Shown here piece after piece: positions 6,369 to 15,146 of a DNA stretch of 32,645 nt (the first letter of the stretch is position 1; each line of letters opens with the position of its first letter). Source of the stretch: Amphritea pacifica (GTDB taxonomy: Bacteria; Pseudomonadota; Gammaproteobacteria; Pseudomonadales; Balneatricaceae); NCBI RefSeq assembly GCF_016924145.1, contig NZ_JAFFZO010000045.1, positions 1 to 32,645 of the forward strand, in the 5' to 3' direction. The translations under genes and the position numbers were made by a program. The notes beneath the pieces are model-generated. The model saw nothing but the letters and a program-made list of their open reading frames with translations. It was not told the origin of the DNA and did no database searches.

Positions 6369-7691
6369 TTATCTGGTAAGACGGTCATAGTCAGCTTTAA
6401 CTGAATTTGAAACTGATGCAGGATCAATAAGCTCTAAAGCCGTCTTTAAATTTCTTCGACAACTGCCGTTGTTAGATATTCTACGACCAATGGTAGACGT
6501 ATTATTTACAGCAGCGCGAACCAAAGTGGCGACTTCGCGAGGTGAAAAACTTTGGATCATTTCATCGTAGTAAGGCACTGCGGCATTAGACACACCATAT
6601 CCGTTTCCGACACGACAGCAAGCTACAGTCTGGACAAAGCCATCTTGAATAGTTTCCGGAACTGCGCCTTGCTGAGTAACCTCTAGCAGCCTCTCAGCGA
6701 AAGGTGGTTCGTTGTAAAAATTATTCATACCGTTGTGTACATTCCACAACCTATCTATTGCACGGGAGAAAACCACGTGCTGCTCAGATTCGTTTAGAAG
6801 CCCTAAAAGCCCCAGCTTTTCAAAGAATTGCAACGATGCTGTGTGTTTGTCTTCCAACCCTTTTGCGACGTAATCTGAGTGATTGTTAATCAAATCAGAT
6901 TTTATTGTCGACGTGAATGCACCACTTAAACCAGTACAAATATCTATTGCATTAAGTCTTGCTGGCTCTGCAGTAGCAGGATCGCAATATATTCCATGAA
7001 CCATATTGACGAGCATTTGCCTCTGCGCATCATGCGTTTCGGTTAGCCGCTGAACCCATATCTGACATTGATGGCCGTTAAACCTTGGCCCCTTGGTTGC
7101 TGATATAAATGCACTAATATCCACACCTCTAGGCGAGGAAGAATCTGCTAACGCATAGCGCACACATCGATTTAGGAAAGTCGTAAATTCTCGGTCGTTT
7201 ACCGTTCCCATTGTAGGGTGCGCCGCAGAGAAATTATTTCTAACTTCACGACACTGATCTAGGAAGAAAAAACCATCTTCATTGATGATGTTCAATTTCA
7301 AACATAGGTCTAAAAGCCTGCTATCTTGCAATTCAAGAAGGTGCTTTTCCTCGAAGTCATTTTGTTGAATCTGAGCTACTACCGCCAAACCAAAATTTCT
7401 AATTTTTTGGCGCAACTGAAGAATCGCGGCGTTCCAGCTGTAGTTCATTGCACCATCAAACAGTCCCGTACTCACAGCAACACACATTCTTGCGATTAGT
7501 TCACCACGCAAGTCCCCAGGAATTTCCCGCAATTCACGTGGTAAATCTCTCCACGCATATTCGATCTCTTCTTGACTGGCTAATACCTCGCGAGGAATTC
7601 CGAGAGCTGCTGTTAACTCAGCAATCGCTGGTAGAACAGTATTTGGTAAAGCAGGAAGGTTAACATCTTCCTTTACTATTATGTCGTTCAT
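6369..7691 (-). CDS. Cassette protein with a HEPN-type R-X6-H motif, candidate RNase / defence protein
   Basis: This 440-residue soluble protein is of no family I can name. At residues 147-159 it reads CREVRNNFSAAHP. Arg151-Asn152 and His158 match the R-(N/D/H)-X4-6-H active-site motif of HEPN ribonucleases, and the setting (helix, RN, then HP) is typical. Other HEPN proteins act in toxin-antitoxin and phage-abortive systems. The C-terminal half is helical and has clustered Cys residues (CC at 358-359, C411) without an obvious metal site. The start has GGAG 6 nt upstream. The attC site directly after the stop marks it as an integron cassette. The RNase role is inferred from the motif only. 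Confidence 0.65.
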   Translation of the reverse strand: MNDIIVKEDVNLPALPNTVLPAIAELTAALGIPREVLASQEEIEYAWRDLPRELREIPGDLRGELIARMCVAVSTGLFDGAMNYSWNAAILQLRQKIRNFGLAVVAQIQQNDFEEKHLLELQDSRLLDLCLKLNIINEDGFFFLDQCREVRNNFSAAHPTMGTVNDREFTTFLNRCVRYALADSSSPRGVDISAFISATKGPRFNGHQCQIWVQRLTETHDAQRQMLVNMVHGIYCDPATAEPARLNAIDICTGLSGAFTSTIKSDLINNHSDYVAKGLEDKHTASLQFFEKLGLLGLLNESEQHVVFSRAIDRLWNVHNGMNNFYNEPPFAERLLEVTQQGAVPETIQDGFVQTVACCRVGNGYGVSNAAVPYYDEMIQSFSPREVATLVRAAVNNTSTIGRRISNNGSCRRNLKTALELIDPASVSNSVKADYDRLTR

Positions 7692-7766
7692 CGTTTCTCC
7701 GATCTCGATTCAAGCAGGCAGCTAACATTTTAATACTACGCTGGCGCATATGCATGCCGAGCTGAA

Positions 7767-7797
7767 TTGACTAAAGGGATGATAACTATCAGATAGT
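7767..7797 (+). promoter_or_regulatory. Possible promoter with dyad before a tiny ORF
   Basis: TTGACT (7767-7772) is a near-consensus -35. GATAGT (7792-7797) is a 4/6 match to a -10 at a long 19-nt spacing. The -10 is the right arm of a perfect dyad ACTATC-A-GATAGT (7785-7797), which would suit a repressor operator. Confidence 0.3.
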
Positions 7798-7809
7798 AAA
7801 GAGGAATTT

Positions 7810-7875
7810 ATGAACATCGCGATCTCCTTTAAGACAAAAACGAGAATGCGCAGTTGCATTCCGGCCCCGGCGTAG
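7810..7875 (+). CDS. Possible 21-residue peptide or leader ORF
   Basis: ATG at 7810 follows AGAGGAATTT, a good Shine-Dalgarno, and the frame runs 21 codons to TAG at 7873-7875. The peptide is basic in the middle (KTKTRMR) and ends CIPAPA. No family is recognised. A run of six T follows at about 7889. It could be a leader peptide or a truncated gene start left by a deletion. Confidence 0.3.
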   Translation: MNIAISFKTKTRMRSCIPAPA

Positions 7876-7997
7876 TATCCTACCAGCGTTTTTTACCTAT
7901 CCCTTTGTTTTTCTGATGTTTTGCTAATGATGCCAGCAGCAAAACGAGCCTTCTCTAACGATTAAACAAGCATAACCGCTACGATATACAAAATATA

Positions 7998-8013
7998 CTG
8001 TTTATACATACAA
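7998..8013. promoter_or_regulatory. LexA-box-like sequence
   Basis: CTGTTTATACATACAA matches the CTGT-N8-ACAG SOS box except for the last base and has the usual AT-rich alternating core. Integron integrase promoters are often LexA-controlled, but no such gene remains here. It could be chance in AT-rich DNA. Confidence 0.25.
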
Positions 8014-8136
8014 ATTACGTACTGTTTTTTGGTAAGGCTGGATAGTTGATACTCTGACGATTCTTTCTTTGCTTTTTCGCGCGACGAGCAAGTCACGTTC
8101 TTTGTGACGTTCGAACAACGAGCTACGGCTTTTAAT

Positions 8137-8199
8137 CTTTTTCTAGCCAGTCGCGCAGCGACGTTCTAACCACTAGCCAGCGGCGAAGCCGCGATCTAG
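8137..8199 (-). repeat. Dispersed palindromic repeat, copy B (right edge of island)
   Basis: The reverse complement matches copy A at 2778-2840 over all 63 bp with two mismatches, both in the right palindrome and tail. Copies A and B are therefore inverted repeats about 5.3 kb apart, enclosing all the accessory genes. Confidence 0.9.
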
Positions 8200-8213
8200 C
8201 TACTGTATATTTA

Positions 8214-9164
8214 TTATAAAGAATACTGATGCAAAAACTGCCGCACTTCGGGGACCTGTTTCAGAGTGCGCATCTGCTGCAACATCTGCACCGCTTCAGG
8301 GTATTCCCGGGACATCATCTTCAGCCACTGCTTGATCCGGCCGTGCACATATTTAGGTGCCAGCTGCTGTTCAACCAGCTCGAGGAACTGACGCAATAAT
8401 AGCTGCATCTCAGGCCAGCTCAGGTGGTCCGGGTCATCGCCCCGTTGCAACGCTTTAATCCGTAAACCCAGATCAGGCGCGGCAACTAAACCCCGCCCAA
8501 TCATCACATCATCACAACCGCTCACTTCGCGGCAGCGCTGATAGTCCTGCCAGTTCCACACCTCACCGTTAGCCGTAACGGAAATAGAGACATGTTCTCT
8601 GATACGCGCTATCCACTCCCAATGGGCCGGGGGACGATAACCCTCCTCTTTGGTCCGGGCATGCACGGTGAGACCCGATGCCCCGGCATCGGCAATGGCC
8701 GCTGCATTTTCCAGAGCAAGGGATTTATCGCTATAACCGAGGCGCATCTTGGCGGTAACAGGAATATGATCGGGCACCGCCTGCCGGGTCCACCAGACAA
8801 TTTTATGAACCAGCTCCGGCTCTTGCAGAAGAACGGCCCCCCCTCTACTCTTATTAACCGTTTTTGCCGGACAGCCAAAATTAAGATCGATGCCTCGGGC
8901 ACCGATACTCACCGCTTTACGGGCATTCCCCGCAACGATCCGCGGGTCACTTCCCAACAGTTGCAGAATCACCGGCGTGCCTGAACTGGTATTGCTGTCA
9001 TTGAATAACTCCGGACAGGTCTTGCGAAAGACCTTGGCCGGCAGCACACGCTCAGAGACCCGGACAAACTCCGTGACGCACTGGTCGATCCCACCAATAC
9101 GGGTCAGCATCTCCCGCATCGGGGCATCGACAACGCCCTCCATCGGTGCAAGTACTATCTTCAA
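8214..9164 (-). CDS. dusC: tRNA-dihydrouridine(16) synthase DusC
   Basis: This 316-residue FMN enzyme reduces uridine 16 in the tRNA D-loop using NADPH. The N-terminal TIM barrel starts MKIVLAPMEGVVDAPMRE. The active site NFGCPAKTVNKSRGG has Cys98, the position known as the proton donor in E. coli DusC. The substrate-binding AKMRLGY and VTANGEVWN segments follow. The C-terminal recognition domain (IKQWLKMMSREYP) has the DusC pattern rather than that of DusA or DusB. It is divergent from thpR, with 26 bp between starts, and ends just inside the right edge repeat of the island, so this is the first core gene on that side. Confidence 0.95.
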   Translation of the reverse strand: MKIVLAPMEGVVDAPMREMLTRIGGIDQCVTEFVRVSERVLPAKVFRKTCPELFNDSNTSSGTPVILQLLGSDPRIVAGNARKAVSIGARGIDLNFGCPAKTVNKSRGGAVLLQEPELVHKIVWWTRQAVPDHIPVTAKMRLGYSDKSLALENAAAIADAGASGLTVHARTKEEGYRPPAHWEWIARIREHVSISVTANGEVWNWQDYQRCREVSGCDDVMIGRGLVAAPDLGLRIKALQRGDDPDHLSWPEMQLLLRQFLELVEQQLAPKYVHGRIKQWLKMMSREYPEAVQMLQQMRTLKQVPEVRQFLHQYSL

Positions 9165-9190
9165 TCCAGTTCCCAGCCTATTATTCTGTT

Positions 9191-9709
9191 ATGCGTACAT
9201 TCATCTCTATAGAGCCACCGATAGCGGTGCGACACTCGATACGGCGCTGTTGCCCACAGTTAAAAAACCTGCGATTACTGCCTGTAGAGCAACTTCATCT
9301 GACCCTGCTGTTTCTCGGCGACCAACCCCACACTATCTGCGATTCTGTTAGGCGGGCCTTCGAGCAGCTGACTCTGCAGCCGTTCACTATACGCCTCAGA
9401 GGTATCGGCCAGTTTCGTTCGACAGTGATCTGGCTTGGTGTTGAGTGCCCCCAACCACTCCAGCAATTGCAGCAGACTATCAGCCTCTCCCTGCAACAAC
9501 AGAACATCCCCTTTGAAGCGCGACGTTTTCACCCCCACCTGACTCTCGGACGAAGTCGCAAACCGCTCACACCGCCAGAAGTAAAATGTTTCAGCGAGGC
9601 ACTTCAGGAGCAAGAGTTTAGTTTTACTTTATCATCTATCTTATTGAAAAAAAGTAAACTTCACGCTACCGGAGCGATACATAGCACGCTGATTGAGTGG
9701 GCCTGCTAA
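9191..9709 (+). CDS. thpR: RNA 2',3'-cyclic phosphodiesterase (2'-5' RNA ligase family)
   Basis: This 172-residue protein has the two H-x-T motifs of the 2H phosphoesterase fold: HLTLLFLG (His36) and HPHLTLGR (His116 in HLT). ThpR/LigT proteins hydrolyse 2',3'-cyclic phosphates on RNA and can join tRNA halves through 2'-5' bonds in vitro; the cellular role is uncertain. The ATG at 9191 (MRTFISIEPP) is chosen over an earlier in-frame ATG at 9146, which would overlap dusC and add 15 residues outside the family. No clear Shine-Dalgarno is seen. It is the only plus-strand gene between 2630 and 27500. Confidence 0.9.
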   Translation: MRTFISIEPPIAVRHSIRRCCPQLKNLRLLPVEQLHLTLLFLGDQPHTICDSVRRAFEQLTLQPFTIRLRGIGQFRSTVIWLGVECPQPLQQLQQTISLSLQQQNIPFEARRFHPHLTLGRSRKPLTPPEVKCFSEALQEQEFSFTLSSILLKKSKLHATGAIHSTLIEWAC

Positions 9710-9715
9710 TAACAT

Positions 9716-9750
9716 AAAAATGCCCGCACCGACGGTAATCGGGCGGGCAT
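9716..9750 (-). terminator. Terminator of metZ
   Basis: ATGCCCGC (9720-9727 region) pairs with GCGGGCAT (9743-9750). On the minus strand the stem is followed by TTTTTATG. It lies 19 bp past the metZ stop and, on the other side, just after thpR, so it may serve both. Confidence 0.8.
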
Positions 9751-9768
9751 CCCTGCAACCAGAACCGC

Positions 9769-10986
9769 TCAGATAGCAGCCAGCCCAAGCAACAGATCGC
9801 GCTTAATATCTTCAATCGATTCAAGGCCAACAGAGAGACGAATCAGATTTTCTTTGATACCCGCCTCCGCTTTCGCGGCAGCACTCATACGGCCATGGGT
9901 CGTTGTCCCCGGATGCGTAATAGTGCTTTTCACATCCCCCAGATTCCCGGTAATTGAGATCATCTGAGTGGCATCGATAAAGCGCCAGGCCGCCTCTTTA
10001 TCACCGCTGACTTCAAACGACAGAACCCCACCAAAGGCCCGCTGCTGTTTTTTTGCCAGTGCGTGTTGAGGGTGTTCCTCCAGGCCGGAGTAATAGACCT
10101 TATCGATTCCTGGCTGCTGCTTCAGCCATAAAGCAAGCGCCAGGGCATTCGCACTGTGAGCCATCATTCTCAGCTCAAGAGTTTCCAGACCTTTCATAAA
10201 GACCCAGGCATTAAACGGGCTCAGACAGGTCCCACCGGTACGAATAAAACCGTAGACCTCTTCCATCTCCTTATCACGACCAACAACCACACCGCCGACA
10301 CAGCGCCCCTGTCCATCCAGATATTTAGTTGCTGAGTGCACGACGATGTCAGCGCCCTGTTTCAGCGGCTGTTGTAGCGCCGGCGTACAGAAACAGTTAT
10401 CCACCACCACCAGAGCACCATTCGCATGGGCCAGCGCTGAGACCGCCTCTATATCACCCAGCTCCGCCAGAGGGTTGGATGGTGTCTCCAGAAAAAACAT
10501 CCGGGTCGCTGGTGTAATCGCTTCTGCCCAGGCGTCGATATCGGTTGGATCAACGTAGGTTACGCTGATACCCGTACGGCTGAGATACTTATCAAACAAT
10601 GAAACAATTGAACCAAAGACACTGCGGGAACAGAGAACATGATCGCCCTGTTTCAGCAGAGACAGACAGGTACTCAGGATAGCGGCCATCCCTGATGAGG
10701 CCGCTATCGCACGCTCACCGCCTTCAAGCGCCGCCATACGGCGCTCAAATGCCTGAACGGTGGGGTTGGTGAAACGGGAGTAGATATTTCCCTCTTCCTC
10801 TCCACCAAAGCGGGCAGCCGCTTCTCTGGCACTGGAATAAACAAAACTGGAGGTCGGATAGATTGCATCATTATGCTCTCCCTCATCACTCCGGTATTGC
10901 CCTGCACGGACAGCGAGCGTACTGAACTCATAGTCAGCATCTTCAAACTGTATCCGTTCAGGACGTTCAAAACTGGACCTGGACAT
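9769..10986 (-). CDS. metZ: O-succinylhomoserine sulfhydrylase
   Basis: This 405-residue PLP enzyme of the Cys/Met metabolism family makes homocysteine from O-succinylhomoserine and sulfide, the direct sulfhydrylation route of methionine synthesis. The PLP lysine is Lys221 in HSATKYLDGQGR. Also visible are IYSRFTNPTV, ASSGMAAI and the LETPSNP segment. The start MSRSSFERPERIQFEDA and position directly downstream of purF match metZ of Pseudomonas, where the same order occurs. A terminator sits between purF and metZ, so metZ may have its own promoter. Confidence 0.93.
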   Translation of the reverse strand: MSRSSFERPERIQFEDADYEFSTLAVRAGQYRSDEGEHNDAIYPTSSFVYSSAREAAARFGGEEEGNIYSRFTNPTVQAFERRMAALEGGERAIAASSGMAAILSTCLSLLKQGDHVLCSRSVFGSIVSLFDKYLSRTGISVTYVDPTDIDAWAEAITPATRMFFLETPSNPLAELGDIEAVSALAHANGALVVVDNCFCTPALQQPLKQGADIVVHSATKYLDGQGRCVGGVVVGRDKEMEEVYGFIRTGGTCLSPFNAWVFMKGLETLELRMMAHSANALALALWLKQQPGIDKVYYSGLEEHPQHALAKKQQRAFGGVLSFEVSGDKEAAWRFIDATQMISITGNLGDVKSTITHPGTTTHGRMSAAAKAEAGIKENLIRLSVGLESIEDIKRDLLLGLAAI

Positions 10987-11003
10987 CAGCCATGTTCCTA
11001 TAA

Positions 11004-11028
11004 TTAATAAGCCGCCGATTAAGGCGGC
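11004..11028 (-). terminator. Terminator between purF and metZ
   Basis: GCCGCC (11011-11016) and GGCGGC (11023-11028) form a 6-bp stem around a 6-nt loop. On the minus strand it is followed by TTATTAATTAT. The U-run is interrupted, so read-through into metZ is plausible. Confidence 0.6.
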
Positions 11029-11081
11029 CTATGATAAATTTCTGTTCATTACCTAAAGGCAATAATAACAATATTACCTGA

Positions 11082-12599
11082 TCAGCTAATGGTCGCGTGC
11101 AGATCGGCATTCTGATTAGTTGCAGATCTCTTATCACCACCTTTGGCGGTATCGTTACGCTCAGCGTCGATACGGTTTAGATAAGCTTCATCGATATCAC
11201 CGGTAATATATTTACCGTCAAATACCGAAGCATCAAATCCAGTCACTGAGCTATTGCCCGCCAGCAGACAATCTTTCAGGTCATCCAGATCCTGATACAG
11301 CATCCAGTCAGCGCCGATCTCGACGCCTACTTCATCGTCGGTGCGACCATGCGCAATCAGCTCTGACGCTGACGGCATATCGATACCATAAACATTCGGG
11401 TAGCGCACCGCTGGTGCCGCCGAAGCAAAGTAAACTTTCTTAGCCCCCATCTCGCGGGCCATCTGCACAATCTGCTGGGAGGTGGTCCCACGGACGATGG
11501 AGTCATCCACCAGCATCACCACCCGATCTTTAAATTCAAGCTCTATGGGGTTCAGTTTACGACGCACAGACTTAGTCCGCTGAGTCTGCCCCGGCATAAT
11601 GAATGTCCGACCGATATAGCGGTTTTTAATAAAGCCCTCGCGGAACTTAACATTCAGGTGGTGAGCCATCTCCAGCGCTGCAGTACGGCTGGTATCGGGT
11701 ATCGGAATAATCACATCGATATCATGATCGGGACGTTCCCGCATCACCTTCTCTGCCAGTTTCACGCCCATCCGCATACGGGACTTATAAACGTTCACTT
11801 CATCAATAATGGAGTCTGGGCGAGACAGATAAACATATTCAAACAAACATGGATGCAACTGCGGGTTCTCTGCACACTGCATCGTATGAACCTCGCCATC
11901 CTGAGTGATAAAGATCGCTTCACCGGGCGCGACATCACGAATCAGGGTAAAGCCGGAAATATCCAGTGCTACCGATTCTGAAGCCACCATATATTCTGTG
12001 CCTGCGTCAGTTTCACGCATACCATAAACCAGAGGACGGATACCGTGGGGATCACGGAATGCAACGATGCCATAACCGGTGATCACGGAGACCACCGCAT
12101 ATCCACCGCGAACCCGTTTATGCACTGACTTAATCGCAGTAAAGATATCATCCGCAGTGGGAATGAGCTTACCGATCTTTTGCAGTTCATGGGCCATAAT
12201 ATTCAGCAACACCTCAGAGTCAGAAGTGGTGTTAATATGGCGCAGGTTCTCTTTGCGCATCTGCTCACGCAGCTCGGCAGTGTTAGTCAGATTGCCATTG
12301 TGTGCCAGCGCGATACCGTAAGGTGCATTAACATAGAACGGCTGCGCTTCAGCGGAACTGGAGCTACCTGCGGTAGGGTAACGTACATGACCGATACCCA
12401 CATTGCCCATTAAGCGTTTCATATGACGGGTACGGAACACTTCGTTCACCAGACCGTTATCTTTACGCATAAAGAATCGATCTGCTTCACATGTCACCAT
12501 ACCAGCGGCATCCTGGCCACGGTGCTGCAGCACTGTCAATGCATCAAAAATCGTCTGATTCACATTACTTTTGGCTACGATGCCAACTATACCGCACAT
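11082..12599 (-). CDS. purF: Amidophosphoribosyltransferase
   Basis: This 505-residue enzyme (same length as E. coli PurF) catalyses the first step of purine synthesis, transferring glutamine amide to PRPP. The N-terminal Ntn glutaminase domain starts MCGIVGIV, with nucleophile Cys2 exposed after Met removal, followed by [10 protein letters not shown] and the HVRYPTAG loop. The phosphoribosyltransferase domain has the PRPP motif [14 protein letters not shown] (about 360-373). No propeptide is present, as in proteobacterial forms. cvpA lies 54 bp upstream, the cvpA-purF order known from E. coli. Confidence 0.97.
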   Translation of the reverse strand: MCGIVGIVAKSNVNQTIFDALTVLQHRGQDAAGMVTCEADRFFMRKDNGLVNEVFRTRHMKRLMGNVGIGHVRYPTAGSSSSAEAQPFYVNAPYGIALAHNGNLTNTAELREQMRKENLRHINTTSDSEVLLNIMAHELQKIGKLIPTADDIFTAIKSVHKRVRGGYAVVSVITGYGIVAFRDPHGIRPLVYGMRETDAGTEYMVASESVALDISGFTLIRDVAPGEAIFITQDGEVHTMQCAENPQLHPCLFEYVYLSRPDSIIDEVNVYKSRMRMGVKLAEKVMRERPDHDIDVIIPIPDTSRTAALEMAHHLNVKFREGFIKNRYIGRTFIMPGQTQRTKSVRRKLNPIELEFKDRVVMLVDDSIVRGTTSQQIVQMAREMGAKKVYFASAAPAVRYPNVYGIDMPSASELIAHGRTDDEVGVEIGADWMLYQDLDDLKDCLLAGNSSVTGFDASVFDGKYITGDIDEAYLNRIDAERNDTAKGGDKRSATNQNADLHATIS

Positions 12600-12653
12600 T
12601 AAGGCTACCTCAGGTATTAAGTTAGTTACAGCAAGTATAAATGATAATTGGGT

Positions 12654-13163
12654 TTAACTATTCCGTCCGCTGAGATTCCAGATCATCTGACCGATATCTG
12701 CAGCGGTTTCCCGGGTCCAGGATTCCATCAGCAAAAAGTGGGGAATCAGTGTCGATTCCGCCCACCAGCTATCTTCGGTTACCGGCGAACGCACCAGCAA
12801 CGCAGTAATAACGATCACAATAAGGCCGCCTCTGACCACGCCAAAACCGATGCCAAGCACCCGGTCAGTGCCACTCAGACCGGTTGCCTGAACCAACATA
12901 TTGATCAGATTATTGATAACGGCGCCCACCATCAGCGTGGCAACAAACAGCAAAATGAAAGCTGCACCTATGCGCAGCGAGGGGGTCTGCAGGAGATTAT
13001 CCAGCAGGGTACTCAATGAGGGGGCAAATAACCGGGCAACGATGAATGCAGCCACCCAGGTCACCAGTGACAGCGCCTCTTTCATAAAGCCGCCGCGCAG
13101 GCTGTATAAACCGGAAATTGTAATGATGCCGATAATTGCCCAATCGGCCCAGTTGAGTGTCAT
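12654..13163 (-). CDS. cvpA: CvpA family inner-membrane protein
   Basis: This 169-residue protein with about four transmembrane helices starts MTLNWADWAIIGIITISGLYSLRGGFMKEAL, the CvpA pattern, with ATGLSGTDRVLGIGFGVVRG as the second conserved block. CvpA was named for colicin V production in E. coli and is linked to envelope stress and bile resistance in enteric bacteria; its molecular function is not settled. It is upstream of purF with 54 bp between, as in other gammaproteobacteria. Confidence 0.93.
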   Translation of the reverse strand: MTLNWADWAIIGIITISGLYSLRGGFMKEALSLVTWVAAFIVARLFAPSLSTLLDNLLQTPSLRIGAAFILLFVATLMVGAVINNLINMLVQATGLSGTDRVLGIGFGVVRGGLIVIVITALLVRSPVTEDSWWAESTLIPHFLLMESWTRETAADIGQMIWNLSGRNS

Positions 13164-13231
13164 ACTAATTATCTACTTCAGGATCTGAATAAGGGGCGAA
13201 TTCTACCAGAGCTGTCAGCTGAACCCAACGT

Positions 13232-13795
13232 TTATCGTGTCGTGAAACGGACTATAATACCGTCCAGACCGAACTCTTTCTGAATATCACTCTGCAATTC
13301 TGTTAACCGGGTTTTCTGAATATCAGGTCCGACAAACACTCTTACCAGATCCCCTGTCTTACGGATATACACCTTATATCCGGCATTTAACAGTCGGGTA
13401 CGCAACCCTTTAGCGTTATCTTCATCCTTAAAACTCGCCAGTTGCAGGCTCCATGCAACCGGAACCCCTTGCTGATCAAGGGCTGGCGGATCGTCCCGTT
13501 CTTCGATGACAGGCTTCTGCTTAGCCACCTCATCAGCAACCTTCTGCGGCATCACGGCCACGGTAACCGGCTCAGCGGGGGCCGCCGGAGCAGAGCTATC
13601 CGGCAACGGTTGATTCTCAGGCGTAATGACGACCAGTTGCGGCTCAACCGGCGGTGGTGGTATGGCACTTTCAAGCTGGCGCTCCCGATAGCCTGCACCA
13701 TCAAAAAAGATGGGCAGAAGAATTGCTGCAGCCACAATCAGAATAGCACCGCCAGCCAGCCGCTGTTTAAAGCCATCATTCACTGTTTTTACCAT
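13232..13795 (-). CDS. dedD: SPOR-domain cell division protein DedD
   Basis: This 187-residue protein has a short cytoplasmic head (VKTVNDGFKQRLAGG), one transmembrane helix (about residues 14-32), a Pro-rich periplasmic linker and a C-terminal SPOR domain (about 113-187, VAWSLQLASFKDEDNAKGL to the end). SPOR domains bind glycan strands lacking stem peptides and place the protein at the division septum. The start overlaps the end of folC by 20 nt, so translation is likely coupled. The folC-dedD-cvpA-purF order supports the name. Confidence 0.9.
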   Translation of the reverse strand: MVKTVNDGFKQRLAGGAILIVAAAILLPIFFDGAGYRERQLESAIPPPPVEPQLVVITPENQPLPDSSAPAAPAEPVTVAVMPQKVADEVAKQKPVIEERDDPPALDQQGVPVAWSLQLASFKDEDNAKGLRTRLLNAGYKVYIRKTGDLVRVFVGPDIQKTRLTELQSDIQKEFGLDGIIVRFTTR

Positions 13796-15077
13796 CCATA
13801 TTCAGTGCAATTAATGCATCACTCACTGTCAAGAAAGAACCGGCAACGATCACCCGGTCGGCAGCCGTAACCCCTCTCTTCACCCCTTCCAGGGCATCGG
13901 CAACAGTATCACAGGTCGACTGCCGAGTAACAGCCACCCCCAGCGCAGTCAGTTTATCAGCCAGCACCTGTGCTGACTGCCCCCGCGCTCCTTTCAGGCT
14001 TACCAGATACCACTGATCAATCACTGGACACAACAGTGCCAGCACCTGATCAATATCCTTATCAGCCAACATTCCCAATACCATCAGAGTGCGCCCGGCT
14101 ACAGGCTTATCACGCAACTGACCTGCCAGATACTCTGCCGCCTCGGGATTGTGAGCGACATCAAGAATATAATCGGTATCTGCGACGCAAATCTGCTGCA
14201 TCCTGCCGGTCAGGGAAGCCCTGGCGAGACTCGCTTTGAGCTGCTCTGCCCCGGGCAACAGGCCAAGTATATTCAACACCTGAATAACCGTTGCGGCATT
14301 AGCTTTAGGCAGGGTCATATCCGGTAAACCCGAGATCGTCAGGACATTCCCCCCCGGTTCCTCACCCTGCCAGACCCAGCTATTCCGGTCGGTTTGAGAC
14401 CAGTTAAAGTCACGCCCCCGACAATACAGCGGTGCGCCTATCTGATCGGCATAGTTAAGCAACTTCTGCGGCGGCTGCGGATCGCCACATACCGCAGGAC
14501 GCCCAGCGCGATAGATCCCCGCTTTCTCATAACCGATCTGCTCCCGGTCATCTCCCAGCCAATCGATATGATCGAGCGAAACCGTCGTCACCACCGAAAG
14601 ATCTGCATCGACAATATTGATCGCATCAAGGCGGCCACCCAGACCCACTTCAAGCAACATAACATCGGGCTTTTCGGTGGCAAACAGATGCAGCGCAGCC
14701 AGGGTATTATATTCAAAGTAAGTCAGTCTGACATCGCCGCGAACCTGCTCTATCGCTTCGAATGCCCGCATGATCAGGGCATCACTGACCGGCACTCCCG
14801 CAAGCCTGATCCGTTCGTTGTAGCGCAGAAAATGAGGGGAGGTAAAACACCCCACCGTCTTACCCTGATCACGAAGCACCTGATCCAGCATAGCAATAGT
14901 GGAACCTTTCCCGTTGGTCCCCCCAACAACAATCTTAAGGCTGGCGCTCAGATCAAGATCCATCCGCTGATAGACAATACGTAAGCGATCAAGTCCCAGC
15001 TCAATCAGGTCGACCGGATGACTGTTTTCAATCCATTCGAGCCACTCAGGCAGGGTCTTAAAGTGTGCAGCAGACAT
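13776..15077 (-). CDS. folC: Folylpolyglutamate synthase / dihydrofolate synthase
   Basis: This 433-residue bifunctional ligase joins glutamate to dihydropteroate and to tetrahydrofolate. It shows the Mur-ligase type P-loop GGTNGKGS (residues 52-59), the FolC motif FTSPHFLRYNERI, then LLEVGLGGRLDAINI and the C-terminal DVAHNPEAAEYL. The ATG at 15077 (MSAAHFKTLPEWLEWIE) is preferred; the frame extends to a TTG at 15098 that adds seven residues. A terminator-like hairpin separates it from accD, so folC expression depends on read-through or a local promoter. Confidence 0.95.
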   Translation of the reverse strand: MSAAHFKTLPEWLEWIENSHPVDLIELGLDRLRIVYQRMDLDLSASLKIVVGGTNGKGSTIAMLDQVLRDQGKTVGCFTSPHFLRYNERIRLAGVPVSDALIMRAFEAIEQVRGDVRLTYFEYNTLAALHLFATEKPDVMLLEVGLGGRLDAINIVDADLSVVTTVSLDHIDWLGDDREQIGYEKAGIYRAGRPAVCGDPQPPQKLLNYADQIGAPLYCRGRDFNWSQTDRNSWVWQGEEPGGNVLTISGLPDMTLPKANAATVIQVLNILGLLPGAEQLKASLARASLTGRMQQICVADTDYILDVAHNPEAAEYLAGQLRDKPVAGRTLMVLGMLADKDIDQVLALLCPVIDQWYLVSLKGARGQSAQVLADKLTALGVAVTRQSTCDTVADALEGVKRGVTAADRVIVAGSFLTVSDALIALNMDGKNSE

Positions 15078-15097
15078 AATGATGTTTATCCCAGACA

Positions 15098-15131
15098 ATA
15101 AAAAGGCCGCCAGAGTAACTGCAGCGGCCTT
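15098..15131 (-). terminator. Terminator after accD
   Basis: AAGGCCGC (15103-15110) pairs with GCGGCCTT (15124-15131) around a 13-nt loop. On the minus strand it is followed by TTTTTATTG. It lies between accD and folC. Confidence 0.75.
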
Positions 15132-15146
15132 ATCGTAGCGTTGTGA

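Larger units (their letters stand above)
7692..8136. other. Gap between cassette gene and right-edge repeat
   Basis: It holds the leader of the cassette gene, a possible 21-codon frame at 7810-7875, a LexA-like box at 7998-8013 and AT-rich DNA. A GTTAGCT core-like heptamer lies about 30 bp upstream of the cassette gene on the minus strand. No full attC or attI could be drawn around it, and no integrase gene is present. Confidence 0.5.

Noticed and set aside
14394-14984. 196-codon plus-strand ORF
   Set aside because: It is antisense to the conserved P-loop half of folC and has no recognisable domain; codon-bias shadow.
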